Made by a program: the position numbers and the translations under genes. A DNA stretch of 64,000 nucleotides, taken from the NCBI RefSeq assembly GCF_003284585.1, contig NZ_QKRX01000008.1, positions 62,001-126,000 of the forward strand. Reading direction: 5' to 3'. Shown piece after piece: positions 36,044 through 47,599 of this stretch; the stretch's first letter is position 1, and every line of letters begins with the position of its first letter. The DNA comes from Nitrincola tibetensis (GTDB lineage Bacteria; Pseudomonadota; Gammaproteobacteria; Pseudomonadales; Balneatricaceae). The notes beneath the pieces are model-generated. The model was not told where the DNA came from and searched no databases. It worked only from the letters and a program-made list of their open reading frames with translations.

Positions 36044-36182
36044 CCGTGGCCTGAGTTGACATTGTACTTATGTGTGCAATGCCACAAATGTGCAATGCCA
36101 GTTCGGCATCCCGAGCTACTGCTTCTGAGCACTTCCAAACAACCAAGTCCTGCAAAGGGACCAAAAAGTGTGAACTAGAGCC

Positions 36183-36560
36183 GTGAACAAAAAAAGACCT
36201 GTAAACTTAGATCTTCAAACGATTAAATTGCCGATTACGGCGATCACTTCCATTCTGCACCGCGTAACAGGTGTAGCGTTGTTTTTCGGCGCTATATTTG
36301 CAGTGTATCTACTTGGGCTATCGCTTGAGTCTGAAGCTGGCTTTGCCGCCGCTGCTGACTTAATGAACAATAGCTTCTTGGCGAAATTGATAGCGTGGGG
36401 ACTTGTGTCTGCGTTGCTTTATCACTTTGTAGCAGGTGTCAAACATCTAGTAATGGATTTGGGTCACTGTGAAGAGTTGGAAAGTGGCAAACAGGCCGCT
36501 AAAGTTACGTTGATCGTAGCTGGCGTATTAGTCCTTCTTGCAGGAGTATGGATATGGTAA
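36183..36560 (+). CDS. sdhC: Succinate dehydrogenase cytochrome b556 subunit
   Basis: A 125-residue inner-membrane subunit with three transmembrane helices (about 28-50, 66-88, 105-124). It carries the SdhC signature (RPVNLDLQTIKLPITAITSILHRVTG in overlapping pieces, including the SILHRVTG quinone/heme region) and the heme b His in LLYHFVAGVKHLVMD. It starts with GTG 36183. Its stop overlaps the start of sdhD. Confidence 0.95.
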   Translation: MNKKRPVNLDLQTIKLPITAITSILHRVTGVALFFGAIFAVYLLGLSLESEAGFAAAADLMNNSFLAKLIAWGLVSALLYHFVAGVKHLVMDLGHCEELESGKQAAKVTLIVAGVLVLLAGVWIW

Positions 36561-36901
36561 CTAGCATTACGAGTTTTGGCCGTAGCGGTCTTTATGACTG
36601 GATGATGCAGCGTGTAACAGCTGTTGTCCTGATGGCTTATACGATCTTTATGATCGGGTATCTTCTGTTTAACCCAAGTCTGGATTATGCGCAGTGGAGC
36701 GGTCTGTTTTCAGGCACAGCTATGCGCATCTTCACATTGTTAGCGATCTTATCTATGGCAGCTCACGCTTGGATAGGGTTGTGGTCGGTCTCGACTGACT
36801 ACATCAAGATTACTAGCCTTCGGTTTGTTTTTCAGTCCGTTTGTGGCCTGCTCGCGTTTATTTACGTTGTGTGGGGCATTCAGATTCTGTGGGGTGCTTA
36901 A
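36554..36901 (+). CDS. sdhD: Succinate dehydrogenase hydrophobic membrane anchor
   Basis: A 115-residue, three-helix inner-membrane subunit that pairs with SdhC to bind heme and quinone. Visible features are GRSGLYDWMMQRVTAVVL and the conserved SMAAHAWIGLWSVSTDY (heme His and quinone Tyr/Asp region). I choose ATG 36554 since AGGAG lies at 36542-36546; ATG 36548 is too close to it. It overlaps sdhC by 7 bases, suggesting translational coupling. Confidence 0.94.
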   Translation: MVTSITSFGRSGLYDWMMQRVTAVVLMAYTIFMIGYLLFNPSLDYAQWSGLFSGTAMRIFTLLAILSMAAHAWIGLWSVSTDYIKITSLRFVFQSVCGLLAFIYVVWGIQILWGA

Positions 36902-36904
36902 GAG

Positions 36905-38677
36905 ATGTCTAATCTTCGTACATTGAGCTTCGACGCGATTGTCGTCGGTGGTGGTGGTGCTGGTATGCGTGCTGCTTTGCAGTTGGCGCAATCAGGTCTT
37001 AAAACCGCATGTGTGACAAAAGTGTTTCCAACACGCTCTCATACGGTATCGGCACAAGGTGGTATTACCTGTGCAATTGCAAGCGCGGACCCTAATGATG
37101 ATTGGCGCTGGCATATGTATGACACAGTTAAGGGCTCTGATTACATCGGAGACCAAGATGCTATCGAGTATATGTGTTCTGTTGGGCCGCAAGCTGTATT
37201 CGAGTTGGACCACATGGGGTTGCCTTTCTCCCGTACCGAGATAGGTCGTATTTATCAGCGTCCTTTTGGTGGTCAGTCTAAAAACTTCGGAGAGGGTGGC
37301 CAAGCAGCACGTACCTGCGCTGCTGCTGACCGTACGGGCCATGCGCTGTTGCATACTCTGTATCAGGCGAATATGAAAGCTGGCACCACCTTTTTGAATG
37401 AGTGGTATGCTGTTGACTTGGTTAAAAATGCAGACGGTGCTGTCGTCGGCACCATTGCAATCTGTATTGAAACGGGTGAAACCGTTTATATCAAGTGTAA
37501 AGCAACTGTATTGGCAACGGGTGGGGCCGGGCGTATTTACGCATCGACCACTAATGCTTTGATCAATACAGGTGATGGTGTTGGTATGGCTCTACGTATC
37601 GGTGTTCCTGCTCAGGACATGGAAATGTGGCAGTTCCATCCGACCGGTATCGCGGGTGCGGGTACTCTGGTAACAGAGGGCTGCCGAGGAGAGGGTGGTT
37701 ACCTGATCAATAAGGATGGCGAGCGTTTCATGGAACGTTATGCGCCGAATGCGAAGGATTTGGCTGGTCGTGACGTTGTTGCTCGCTCAATGATCTTAGA
37801 GATTCTTGAAGGGCGTGGATGTGGACCTGATGGTGATCACGTTTTACTTAAGCTAGATCACCTTGGCGAAGAAGTGCTTCACTCTCGTTTACCTGGTATC
37901 TGTGAGCTTTCTAAGACCTTTGCTGCAGTTGACCCGGTTAAAGAGCCAATCCCAGTTGTGCCAACCTGCCATTACATGATGGGTGGCTTGCCAACCAACA
38001 TCGGTGGTCAAGTATTGGCACCTGATGCTGAGGGTGTTGACCACTTAGTACCAGGTCTGTTTGCGTGTGGCGAAGCGGCTTGTGTGTCTGTTCATGGTGC
38101 GAACCGTCTTGGCGGTAACTCATTACTTGACTTGGTTGTCTTTGGTCGCGCGGCGGGTATGCACATCGAAGAACAGATGCGCGAAGGCTACGAAGTCAAA
38201 GATGCCACAGAGGCTGAAGTTCAGGCCGCCATGGCACGTCTCAATCGCTTGAATAACTCAACGTCGGGTGAGCGTGTTGCCGATGTCAGAAAAGAGCTTC
38301 AAAGCACCATGCAGTTGTACTTTGGCGTATTTCGTGATGGTCCTAGCATGGAAAAAGGCTTGGGGTTATTGGCTGAGATCCGTAAGAAAGTTGAAAACCT
38401 GTATTTAGAAGATAAGAGTCAGGCATTCAATACGTCGCGTATCGAAGCGCTTGAGTTGGAAAACCTTCTTGAAGTGGCAGAAGCAACGGCAATTGCTGCG
38501 GTTGAGCGTAAAGAATCACGTGGTGCCCATGCTCGTAACGACTTTACAGAGCGTGACGATGAAAATTGGCTGTGCCATTCGGTCTATTTCCCGGTAGATA
38601 AGCGTATAGGTAAGCGTGCAGTTAACTTTGCACCTAAAACTATGGACGCGTTCCCACCGAAGATTAGAACTTACTAA
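36905..38677 (+). CDS. sdhA: Succinate dehydrogenase flavoprotein subunit
   Basis: The 590-residue subunit oxidises succinate to fumarate. The FAD loop is [13 protein letters not shown], and the covalent FAD His is in [13 protein letters not shown]. Active-site residues are in [20 protein letters not shown] and the Arg of [21 protein letters not shown]. The length is near that of E. coli SdhA (588). It begins 3 bp after sdhD. Confidence 0.98.
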   Translation: MSNLRTLSFDAIVVGGGGAGMRAALQLAQSGLKTACVTKVFPTRSHTVSAQGGITCAIASADPNDDWRWHMYDTVKGSDYIGDQDAIEYMCSVGPQAVFELDHMGLPFSRTEIGRIYQRPFGGQSKNFGEGGQAARTCAAADRTGHALLHTLYQANMKAGTTFLNEWYAVDLVKNADGAVVGTIAICIETGETVYIKCKATVLATGGAGRIYASTTNALINTGDGVGMALRIGVPAQDMEMWQFHPTGIAGAGTLVTEGCRGEGGYLINKDGERFMERYAPNAKDLAGRDVVARSMILEILEGRGCGPDGDHVLLKLDHLGEEVLHSRLPGICELSKTFAAVDPVKEPIPVVPTCHYMMGGLPTNIGGQVLAPDAEGVDHLVPGLFACGEAACVSVHGANRLGGNSLLDLVVFGRAAGMHIEEQMREGYEVKDATEAEVQAAMARLNRLNNSTSGERVADVRKELQSTMQLYFGVFRDGPSMEKGLGLLAEIRKKVENLYLEDKSQAFNTSRIEALELENLLEVAEATAIAAVERKESRGAHARNDFTERDDENWLCHSVYFPVDKRIGKRAVNFAPKTMDAFPPKIRTY

Positions 38678-38689
38678 GGGGTTGTTATA

Positions 38690-39394
38690 ATGCTGGTAAG
38701 TGTATATCGCTATAATCCTGAAAAGGACAATGCACCCTACATGCAGGATATCCATATTGATATTCCTGGTGGTAAAGACATCATGGTGTTGGATCTCCTT
38801 CAGTTATTGAAAGAGAAAGACACAACATTGACGTTTAGACGTTCATGTCGTGAAGGTGTCTGCGGCTCGGATGGTATGAACATGAATGGCAAAAATGGCC
38901 TAGCATGTATCACACCTCTGTCACAGGTTGTTGAGAAAGATAAGCTGGTGTTGCGCCCGCTTCCAGGTCTGCCTGTTATTCGTGATCTCGTCATTGATAT
39001 GTCGCAGTTCTATCGCCAATATGAGAAGGTTAAGCCTTTCTTGATAAACGATACGCCTGCGCCTGCAATCGAGCGTTTACAGTCACCTGAAGATCGCGCA
39101 GAGTTGGATGGTTTGTACGAGTGTATTCTTTGTGCATGTTGTTCAACGGCTTGTCCTTCTTTCTGGTGGAACCCAGATAAGTTCATCGGACCTTCTGGTT
39201 TGCTGCAGGCATATCGATTCCTGGCCGATACGCGTGATACGGCTCGTGATCAGCGTCTATCTGAACTTGATGACCCATTCAGTGTTTTCCGCTGCCATGG
39301 TATCATGAACTGTGTCAATGTATGTCCTAAGGGGTTAAACCCTACCAAGGCGATAGGTAAGATCAGAAATATGCTGTTACAGCGTGCTACCTGA
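38690..39394 (+). CDS. sdhB: Succinate dehydrogenase iron-sulfur subunit
   Basis: The 234-residue subunit passes electrons from FAD to quinone. The [2Fe-2S] Cys set is in FRRSCREGVCGSDGMNMNG and LAC, the [4Fe-4S] set in CILCACCSTACP, and the [3Fe-4S] set in CHGIMNCVNVCPKGLNP. It ends the sdh operon with a terminator at 39411-39434. Confidence 0.98.
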   Translation: MLVSVYRYNPEKDNAPYMQDIHIDIPGGKDIMVLDLLQLLKEKDTTLTFRRSCREGVCGSDGMNMNGKNGLACITPLSQVVEKDKLVLRPLPGLPVIRDLVIDMSQFYRQYEKVKPFLINDTPAPAIERLQSPEDRAELDGLYECILCACCSTACPSFWWNPDKFIGPSGLLQAYRFLADTRDTARDQRLSELDDPFSVFRCHGIMNCVNVCPKGLNPTKAIGKIRNMLLQRAT

Positions 39395-39705
39395 TTAGTA
39401 CTTTCCCTTAAAACGGCGCTTATGCGCCGTTTTTATTATAATAATATAACAAAATGTTACAATCAGACGTGTTCAGTACCCAAAGGTCTATGTTACGTGG
39501 AAGCTTATTTTCTGTAGAATTTCATGTGCATGATCTGTGTTAACCTATGCCTAAACGTCGTAAAATAGCCTGATGTAATTGGGCTGATACAGCGGCTGGC
39601 AAACATTACAACAATCGGTAATTAGCAGCGAGGCAGCGTTCTAAACGTTAAGGATATGGTGCAGCCTTATCGAATAGCTTCCTCCAGACTCAGGGTGAAA
39701 AAATA
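39395..39705. other. 311-bp region between sdhB and sucA
   Basis: It starts with the sdh terminator. A weak candidate sucA promoter follows: TTACGT (39493-39498), 16 bp, TAGAAT (39515-39520). This would leave a leader near 180 nt. I see no ORF or known riboswitch in the leader. Confidence 0.4.
39411..39434 (+). terminator. Intrinsic terminator after sdhB
   Basis: AAACGGCGC (39411-39419), loop TTAT, then GCGCCGTTT (39424-39432) followed by more T. It separates sdhCDAB from sucA. Confidence 0.85.
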
Positions 39706-42537
39706 ATGCAAGACAGCATGATGGAGCTGATGTGGAAGAATGCACACCTATACGGTGGAAATCTTTCATACGTAGAACAACTTTACGAAACATACCTCAT
39801 GGATCCAAACGCTGTTCCACAAGAGTGGCGCGAAGAATTTGATCGCTTACCTGTAAGTGCTCAAAACATTACTCAGGATATTCCCCACTCTCCGATACGT
39901 GATCATTTCTTAGCCATGTCTAAGAATAAGCGTCGCGCTCTGCCCGCGGCTGTTGCGAGCGTTAGTTCTGAACATGAGAAAAAGCAAATTCGCGTATTGC
40001 GTATGATTAACGCATACCGTGTTCGTGGGCATCAGGTTGCACAGATTGATCCGCTGAAGTTGCTGAAGCGTGAGCCTGTGCCTGATTTAGACCTTCGTTT
40101 TCACGAGTTATCGGAAGCGGATAACGATACACAATTCCAATTAGGTTCGCTATTTTTTGGCCCTGAAGAAGCGCCACTGCGTACCATTGTTGAAGATTTG
40201 AAAAAGACCTACTGTTCATCCGTAGGTGTTGAGTACATGCATATTGTTGATACTCAAGAAAAACGCTGGATTCAATCACGTATGGAACCTGTGCGTTCTA
40301 ATCCAGTGCTTGAAGCCGAAACGCGTAAACACATTCTTGAACGCTTAACTGCTGCAGAAGGACTTGAGAAGTATTTAGGCTCTCGTTACGCAGGCGCTAA
40401 GCGCTTTGGTGTTGAGGGGGGTGAGTCACTCATTCCATGTCTTGATGAACTGATTCAGCGCGCGGGTAAAGAAGGCGCTAAAGAAGTGGTTATCGGCATG
40501 GCGCACCGGGGTCGTTTAAACGTACTGGTCAATATCTTTGGTAAAAACCCATCGGATCTTTTCGGTGAATTTGAAGGTAAGAAGACCCTCGAAACATCAG
40601 GTGATGTTAAATATCACCAAGGATTCTCCTCAAATATCATGACACCAGGTGGCGAAGTTCACTTGGCAATGGCGTTTAACCCTTCTCACTTGGAAATTGT
40701 ATCGCCAGTGGTGGAAGGGTCTGTTCGCGCACGTCAAGATCGTCGTGAAGATGAGATCGGGAACTCGGTTATTCCTGTTTCTATTCATGGTGATGCAGCA
40801 TTTGCAGGCCAGGGCGTGGTGATGGAAACCTTCCAGATGTCTCAAACTCGTGCTTACAAAACGGGCGGTACGATTCATCTGGTCATTAACAACCAAGTTG
40901 GTTTTACAACATCTAAAAAAGAAGATGCACGTTCGACTGAATACTGCACAGACGTTGCCAAAATGGTTCAAGCTCCCATCTTCCATGTTAACGGGGATGA
41001 TCCAGAAGCAGTTCGCTTTGTTACTCAACTTGCGCTTGATTATCGTAATGCCTTTAACAAAGATGTTGTTATTGACCTGGTTTGTTATCGTCGTCGTGGT
41101 CACAACGAAGCCGACGAACCATCAGGTACACAGCCATTAATGTATCAACAGATTAAAGTTCAGAAAACAACGCGCGAACTTTATGCTCAGCGCTTGGTTG
41201 ATGAAGGCGTGTTAACGGTTGAAGACTGTAAAGAAATGGAGCAGGCTTACCGTAAAGCTCTAGAGAACGGTGAGCATGTTGCTAACGCTCTGGTACTTGA
41301 GCCAAACACTGAGTTGTTCGTTGACTGGAAACCTTACTTAGGCCATCAGTGGTCATTTGATGCCGATACTCGTGTTGACATCAAGCTCCTGCAAGAGTTG
41401 GGTCAAAAAATGTGTCGTTTCCCTGAAGGGTTTGCGATTCAAAAGCAAGTGCAGAAAATTTACGACGACCGTTTGCGCATGGCAGCAGGTGCAATGGAAA
41501 TCAACTGGGGCTTCGCAGAAACTCTAGCCTATGCAACCTTGCTGGCGGAAGGGCATCCTGTTCGTCTTACCGGACAAGATGTTGGTCGTGGTACTTTCTC
41601 ACACCGTCATGCGGCTGTGCATCATCAGAAAGATGCGAGCACCTATATTCCGTTGCAGTACTTAGCGGAAGATCAGCCAAACTTCGATATTTATGACTCC
41701 TACTTGTCAGAAGAAGCGGTATTGGCGTTTGAATATGGCTATGCCACCACTATGCCAAATACCATGGTTATCTGGGAAGCCCAGTTCGGTGACTTTGCCA
41801 ATGGTGCACAAGTCGTCATCGACCAGTTCATTACCAGCGGTGAGCACAAGTGGGGACGTCTGTGTGGTCTGACCATGTTGCTGCCTCATGGTTTTGAAGG
41901 TCAGGGCCCAGAGCACTCCTCTGCACGTCTTGAGCGTTTCCTTCAGCTTAGTGCTGAGCACAACATTCAAGTTTGTGTGCCCACGACACCTTCTCAGATA
42001 TTCCATCTGCTGCGTCGACAAATTACACGTCCTTTAAGAAAACCATTGGTGATTATGTCGCCTAAGTCCTTGCTTCGTCATAAGCAAGCGACATGCTCAC
42101 TCGAAGACCTCGCAGAAGGTGGCTTCCAGCCTGTGATTGCTGAGACCGATAAACTTGATCCAGCAAATGTTAAGCGCTTGGTCATGTGTAGCGGCAAGGT
42201 TTATTATGACCTTTACAATCGTCGTGCAGAATTGGCGAAAGAGGACGTCGCAATTATTCGTATTGAACAATTGTATCCGTTCCCTGAAGAAATCTTAGGT
42301 CAGACGATTGCAGGCTACACGAACCTTGAGTCGGTGGTTTGGTGTCAAGAAGAGCCAATGAATCAGGGTGCTTGGTATTGCAGTCAGCATCATATGCGTC
42401 ACGTTTTACAGAAGCATAATCCTTCACTTCATTTGGAAGGTGTGGGTAGACCCCATGCGGCTGCGCCAGCTGTGGGTTACATTTCTGTTCACGTTGAGCA
42501 GCAAGAGCAGTTGGTTAACGAAGCGATCAATGGTTAA
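39706..42537 (+). CDS. sucA: 2-oxoglutarate dehydrogenase E1 component
   Basis: The 943-residue thiamine-diphosphate enzyme decarboxylates 2-oxoglutarate and passes succinyl to the lipoyl domain of E2. The N-terminal E2-binding segment (MMELMWKNAHLYGGNLSYVEQLYETYL in part) is conserved. The ThDP/Mg region includes HGDAAFAGQGVV and LVINNQVGFTT, and the C-terminal half has GQDVGRGTFSHRHAAVHH. The length is close to that of E. coli SucA (933). AGGGTGA at 39692-39698 supports the start. Confidence 0.98.
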   Translation: MQDSMMELMWKNAHLYGGNLSYVEQLYETYLMDPNAVPQEWREEFDRLPVSAQNITQDIPHSPIRDHFLAMSKNKRRALPAAVASVSSEHEKKQIRVLRMINAYRVRGHQVAQIDPLKLLKREPVPDLDLRFHELSEADNDTQFQLGSLFFGPEEAPLRTIVEDLKKTYCSSVGVEYMHIVDTQEKRWIQSRMEPVRSNPVLEAETRKHILERLTAAEGLEKYLGSRYAGAKRFGVEGGESLIPCLDELIQRAGKEGAKEVVIGMAHRGRLNVLVNIFGKNPSDLFGEFEGKKTLETSGDVKYHQGFSSNIMTPGGEVHLAMAFNPSHLEIVSPVVEGSVRARQDRREDEIGNSVIPVSIHGDAAFAGQGVVMETFQMSQTRAYKTGGTIHLVINNQVGFTTSKKEDARSTEYCTDVAKMVQAPIFHVNGDDPEAVRFVTQLALDYRNAFNKDVVIDLVCYRRRGHNEADEPSGTQPLMYQQIKVQKTTRELYAQRLVDEGVLTVEDCKEMEQAYRKALENGEHVANALVLEPNTELFVDWKPYLGHQWSFDADTRVDIKLLQELGQKMCRFPEGFAIQKQVQKIYDDRLRMAAGAMEINWGFAETLAYATLLAEGHPVRLTGQDVGRGTFSHRHAAVHHQKDASTYIPLQYLAEDQPNFDIYDSYLSEEAVLAFEYGYATTMPNTMVIWEAQFGDFANGAQVVIDQFITSGEHKWGRLCGLTMLLPHGFEGQGPEHSSARLERFLQLSAEHNIQVCVPTTPSQIFHLLRRQITRPLRKPLVIMSPKSLLRHKQATCSLEDLAEGGFQPVIAETDKLDPANVKRLVMCSGKVYYDLYNRRAELAKEDVAIIRIEQLYPFPEEILGQTIAGYTNLESVVWCQEEPMNQGAWYCSQHHMRHVLQKHNPSLHLEGVGRPHAAAPAVGYISVHVEQQEQLVNEAING

Positions 42538-42585
42538 TAATACGTTCTCACAAGAACATCAGTGCAGCATATAGAAGGAAAGAGC

Positions 42586-43803
42586 ATGAGTATCGAAATT
42601 AAAGCCCCAACATTCCCAGAATCCGTTGCAGACGGTACCGTTGCAACTTGGCACAAACAACCTGGTGAGGCGTGTGCAGCTGATGAGCTCATCGTTGATA
42701 TTGAAACTGACAAAGTTGTTCTAGAAGTCGTTGCTCCTGCAGACGGCGTGCTTGCATCCATCATCAAGGGTGAAGGCGAAACAGTATTAAGCGAAGAAGT
42801 CTTAGCCATTTTTGAAGCAGGTGCTGTCGCAAGCGCCGCGCCAGCTGCCGCAACTGCAGTGGCGGCAGAAGTCACTACAACTGATGCTGAAAAAATTGGA
42901 CCTGCCGCACGTAAGTTGATCGATGAGAACAACTTAGATGCCAGTAAGATTAAGGGTACCGGAAAAAACGGTGGAATCACCAAAGAAGACGTTCAAAACT
43001 ACATCAGCAATCCTAGCGCAGCAGCACCTGTTGCAGCAGCGGCTCCTGCACCTGCGGCTAAACCTGCTTCAGCAGTTGTCGTCAATGTTCCTGCGGGTGA
43101 TCGCGTTGAGAAGCGCGTTCCAATGACTCGTTTACGTGCCACCATCGCTAAGCGTCTTGTTGAAGCACAGCAAACGGCAGCGATGCTGACCACCTATAAC
43201 GAAGTCAACATGAAGCCCGTCATGGACCTTCGAAAGCAGTATAAAGATCTGTTTGAAAAAGTTCATGGTGGTACGCGTTTAGGCTTCATGTCATTCTTCG
43301 TTAAGGCGGCCACTGAAGCGCTAAAACGCTTCCCAGCCGTTAATGCCTCTATCGATGGCAACGACATGGTTTACCATGGTTACCAAGACATCGGTGTTGC
43401 TGTTTCGACTGAACGCGGTTTGATGGTGCCCGTATTGCGCGATACTGACAGCATGAGCCTGGCCGATGTCGAAGCGACAATCGCTGATTTTGGTAAGCGT
43501 GGTCGTGACGGTAAGCTCGGTATGGACGACATGCAGGGTGGAACCTTCACCATTACCAATGGTGGTGTGTTCGGTTCATTGATGTCTACACCAATTTTGA
43601 ACCCGCCACAAACGGCTATTTTGGGTATGCATAAGATCCAAGATCGCCCGATGGCAGTGAATGGTCAGGTTGTGATTTTGCCAATGATGTACTTAGCATT
43701 GTCATACGATCATCGTATGATTGATGGAAAAGAGGCTGTACAATTCCTGGTTACAATAAAAGATCTGTTAGAAGATCCTGCACGTCTGTTGCTTGAAGTC
43801 TAA
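42586..43803 (+). CDS. sucB: 2-oxoglutarate dehydrogenase E2, dihydrolipoyl succinyltransferase
   Basis: A 405-residue E2 with one lipoyl domain (lipoyl-lysine K43 in ETDKVVLEV), an Ala-rich linker, a peripheral-subunit-binding domain ([25 protein letters not shown] in part), a second Ala/Pro-rich linker and the catalytic domain with [11 protein letters not shown] near the end. Start ATG 42586 is preceded by AAGGA. A longer frame from 42562 adds eight residues not seen in the family. It is 48 bp after sucA. Confidence 0.97.
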   Translation: MSIEIKAPTFPESVADGTVATWHKQPGEACAADELIVDIETDKVVLEVVAPADGVLASIIKGEGETVLSEEVLAIFEAGAVASAAPAAATAVAAEVTTTDAEKIGPAARKLIDENNLDASKIKGTGKNGGITKEDVQNYISNPSAAAPVAAAAPAPAAKPASAVVVNVPAGDRVEKRVPMTRLRATIAKRLVEAQQTAAMLTTYNEVNMKPVMDLRKQYKDLFEKVHGGTRLGFMSFFVKAATEALKRFPAVNASIDGNDMVYHGYQDIGVAVSTERGLMVPVLRDTDSMSLADVEATIADFGKRGRDGKLGMDDMQGGTFTITNGGVFGSLMSTPILNPPQTAILGMHKIQDRPMAVNGQVVILPMMYLALSYDHRMIDGKEAVQFLVTIKDLLEDPARLLLEV

Positions 43804-43842
43804 GTAGCGTCCGTAATCAACGAATTAAAACAGGATAAGTGA

Positions 43843-45279
<1,437 letters not shown>

Positions 45280-45296
45280 CCGAAGGGTTGCAAATT

Positions 45297-45325
45297 AAGA
45301 CCGGACCAAAAGTCCGGTCTTTTTG
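45297..45325 (+). terminator. Intrinsic terminator after lpdA
   Basis: AAGACCGGAC (45297-45306), loop CAAAA, GTCCGGTCTT (45312-45321) and a T run. It separates the E1-E2-E3 genes from sucCD. Confidence 0.9.
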
Positions 45326-45381
45326 AACGCAGTCTAAAGTGCGTGCAACCTTAGTAATCCTTTTTACTAAAGTTGCGCATG

Positions 45382-45387
45382 TATAAT
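45382..45387 (+). promoter_or_regulatory. Candidate sucCD promoter -10 box
   Basis: A perfect TATAAT lies 22 bp before the sucC start and downstream of the lpdA terminator. No good -35 is seen at the proper distance, so this is tentative. The leader would be very short. Confidence 0.4.
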
Positions 45388-45409
45388 CGATAATTCAACG
45401 GATTAGAAC

Positions 45410-46576
45410 ATGAACCTTCATGAGTACCAAGGCAAACAACTGTTTGCTCAATATGGTCTGCCGGTTTCCAAAGGTTTCGCGGTAGATACCCCAGAAGCAG
45501 CAGCTGAAGCTGCTGAAAAAATCGGTGGTGATAAGTGGGTTGTTAAAGCTCAAGTTCACGCTGGTGGCCGTGGTAAAGCAGGTGGCGTAAAGCTCGTTTC
45601 TTCTCCTGAAGAAGCCAAAGCTTTTGCTGAAAAATGGTTGGGTCAGCGTTTAGTTACGTATCAGACAGACGCCAATGGTCAGCCTGTTACCAAAATTCTG
45701 GTTGAAACCTGCACAGATATCGCCAATGAGCTTTATTTGGGCGCTGTTGTTGATCGTTCTAGCCGTCGTATCGTCTTCATGGCGTCTACTGAGGGTGGTG
45801 TTGAGATCGAGAAAGTTGCTCACGAAACTCCAGAAAAAATCTTGAAAGCAACTATCGATCCATTGACTGGCGCTCAGCCATATCAAGGTCGCGATTTGGC
45901 TTTCAAACTGGGATTGCAGGGCGATCAGATCAAACAGTTCGTACAGATCTTCATGGGTCTTGCGAAAATGTTCGAAGAAAAAGACTTGGCATTGTTAGAG
46001 ATCAACCCTTTGGTTATCACTGACGCTGGCAATCTGCACTGCCTAGATGCAAAAATTGTCATCGATAGCAATGCGGTTTACCGTCACAAAGATCTTCAAG
46101 CGATGCACGATCCGTCACAAGACGACGAGCGTGAAGCGCATGCTGCTCAGTGGGAACTTAATTATGTTGCCCTTGAAGGTAACATTGGTTGCATGGTAAA
46201 CGGTGCAGGTCTTGCAATGGGTACTATGGACATCGTTAAGTTGCACGGTGGCCAACCAGCTAACTTCTTAGACGTTGGCGGTGGTGCGACTAAAGAGCGT
46301 GTAACCGAAGCGTTCAAAATCATACTGTCTGACAGCACTGTCAGTGCGGTATTGGTTAATATCTTCGGCGGTATCGTTCGTTGCGACCTGATTGCTGATG
46401 GTATTATCGGTGCAGTTAAAGAAGTTGGTGTTAACGTTCCTGTTGTTGTTCGTCTGGAAGGTAATAACGCTGAACTCGGCGCTCAGCGTCTGGCTGAATC
46501 CGGTCTTGATATCATTGCAGCGACCAGCTTGACTGATGCTGCACAGCAGGTTGTAAAAGCCGCGGAGGGTAAATAA
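45410..46576 (+). CDS. sucC: Succinyl-CoA synthetase beta subunit (ADP-forming)
   Basis: The 388-residue ATP-grasp subunit forms succinate and ATP from succinyl-CoA. Features include [18 protein letters not shown] at the N-terminus, the [15 protein letters not shown] nucleotide loop, LEINPLVIT with Mg ligands, and the C-terminal [11 protein letters not shown] power-helix region. The length equals that of E. coli SucC (388). Confidence 0.98.
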   Translation: MNLHEYQGKQLFAQYGLPVSKGFAVDTPEAAAEAAEKIGGDKWVVKAQVHAGGRGKAGGVKLVSSPEEAKAFAEKWLGQRLVTYQTDANGQPVTKILVETCTDIANELYLGAVVDRSSRRIVFMASTEGGVEIEKVAHETPEKILKATIDPLTGAQPYQGRDLAFKLGLQGDQIKQFVQIFMGLAKMFEEKDLALLEINPLVITDAGNLHCLDAKIVIDSNAVYRHKDLQAMHDPSQDDEREAHAAQWELNYVALEGNIGCMVNGAGLAMGTMDIVKLHGGQPANFLDVGGGATKERVTEAFKIILSDSTVSAVLVNIFGGIVRCDLIADGIIGAVKEVGVNVPVVVRLEGNNAELGAQRLAESGLDIIAATSLTDAAQQVVKAAEGK

Positions 46577-46578
46577 TC

Positions 46579-47460
46579 ATGTCCGTTCTGATTAATAAAG
46601 ACACTAAAGTCATCTGTCAGGGTTTTACTGGCGGTCAAGGTACCTTCCATTCAGAGCAGGCGATTGCGTACGGCACGAAAATGGTCGGCGGTGTCACTCC
46701 AGGTAAAGGCGGTACTGAACACTTAGGTCTACCTGTGTTCAATACAGTTGCTGAAGCGGTTGAGGCAACCGGTGCTGATGCATCTGTTATCTACGTACCT
46801 GCTGCTTTTTGTAAAGATTCTATCCTTGAAGCAGCAAACGGTGGCATTAAGCTGATCGTTTGTATCACTGAAGGTATCCCAACACTGGATATGCTTGAGT
46901 GTAAAGTTAAGTGTGATGAACTTGGCGTACGTTTGATCGGTCCTAACTGCCCAGGTGTTATCACCCCGGGTCAATGTAAGATCGGTATCATGCCTGGTCA
47001 CATTCACTTGCCTGGTAAAGTCGGTATCGTTTCACGTTCGGGTACTCTGACGTACGAAGCGGTTAAGCAAACGACTGATGCAGGTTTCGGTCAATCCACG
47101 TGCGTCGGTATCGGTGGCGACCCAATCCCAGGTTCTAACTTCATCGACATTCTGGAACTTTTCCAGAACGATCCACAGACTGAAGCGATTGTTATGATCG
47201 GTGAAATCGGTGGTTCTGCTGAAGAAGAAGCGGCTGCTTACATCAAAGCAAACGTGACTAAGCCTGTTGTATCTTATATTGCGGGTGTTACGGCTCCTGC
47301 TGGTAAGCGTATGGGCCATGCGGGCGCAATCATCTCCGGCGGTAAAGGTACTGCTGATGAGAAGTTCGCAGCACTTGAAGACGCTGGTGTGAAAACTGTT
47401 CGTTCACTGGCTGACATCGGCAAAGCACTTGCTGAAGTGACCGGTTGGGCGACTAAGTAA
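46579..47460 (+). CDS. sucD: Succinyl-CoA synthetase alpha subunit
   Basis: The 293-residue CoA-binding subunit has the phosphorylated His H247 in [12 protein letters not shown]. Other features are the N-terminal [19 protein letters not shown] CoA loop, [11 protein letters not shown] and [12 protein letters not shown]. It follows sucC by 2 bp, with GGAGG inside the sucC end. A strong terminator follows. Confidence 0.98.
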   Translation: MSVLINKDTKVICQGFTGGQGTFHSEQAIAYGTKMVGGVTPGKGGTEHLGLPVFNTVAEAVEATGADASVIYVPAAFCKDSILEAANGGIKLIVCITEGIPTLDMLECKVKCDELGVRLIGPNCPGVITPGQCKIGIMPGHIHLPGKVGIVSRSGTLTYEAVKQTTDAGFGQSTCVGIGGDPIPGSNFIDILELFQNDPQTEAIVMIGEIGGSAEEEAAAYIKANVTKPVVSYIAGVTAPAGKRMGHAGAIISGGKGTADEKFAALEDAGVKTVRSLADIGKALAEVTGWATK

Positions 47461-47483
47461 TTACGACGTCTTAACGTTTACTC

Positions 47484-47510
47484 AAAAAAGCAGCGAAAGC
47501 TGCTTTTTTT
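47484..47510 (+). terminator. Intrinsic terminator after sucD
   Basis: AAAAAAGCAGC (47484-47494), loop GAAA, GCTGCTTTTTT (47499-47509). It closes the TCA cluster. Confidence 0.92.
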
Positions 47511-47599
47511 GTTTTAAGCTGCTAACGTTACTATTAAACATGGCGGCTGAGTTGGCGTCGTGTCGAAAAATACACAGGACAAAGGAGAATCAAACCAGC

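Larger units (their letters stand above)
35737..36182. other. 446-bp divergent regulatory region between gltA and sdhC
   Basis: This holds the gltA promoter (35828-35855, minus) and a candidate sdh promoter (36015-36043, plus). There is a long sdh leader (about 130 nt) containing a doubled TGTGCAATGCCA-like segment (two copies of TGTGCAATGCCA at 36073-36084 and 36090-36101). An open frame at 35774-35986 has no family features. Confidence 0.6.

Noticed and set aside
40630-41103. 157-codon minus-strand frame inside sucA
   Set aside because: Antisense shadow of a highly conserved gene; no family features.
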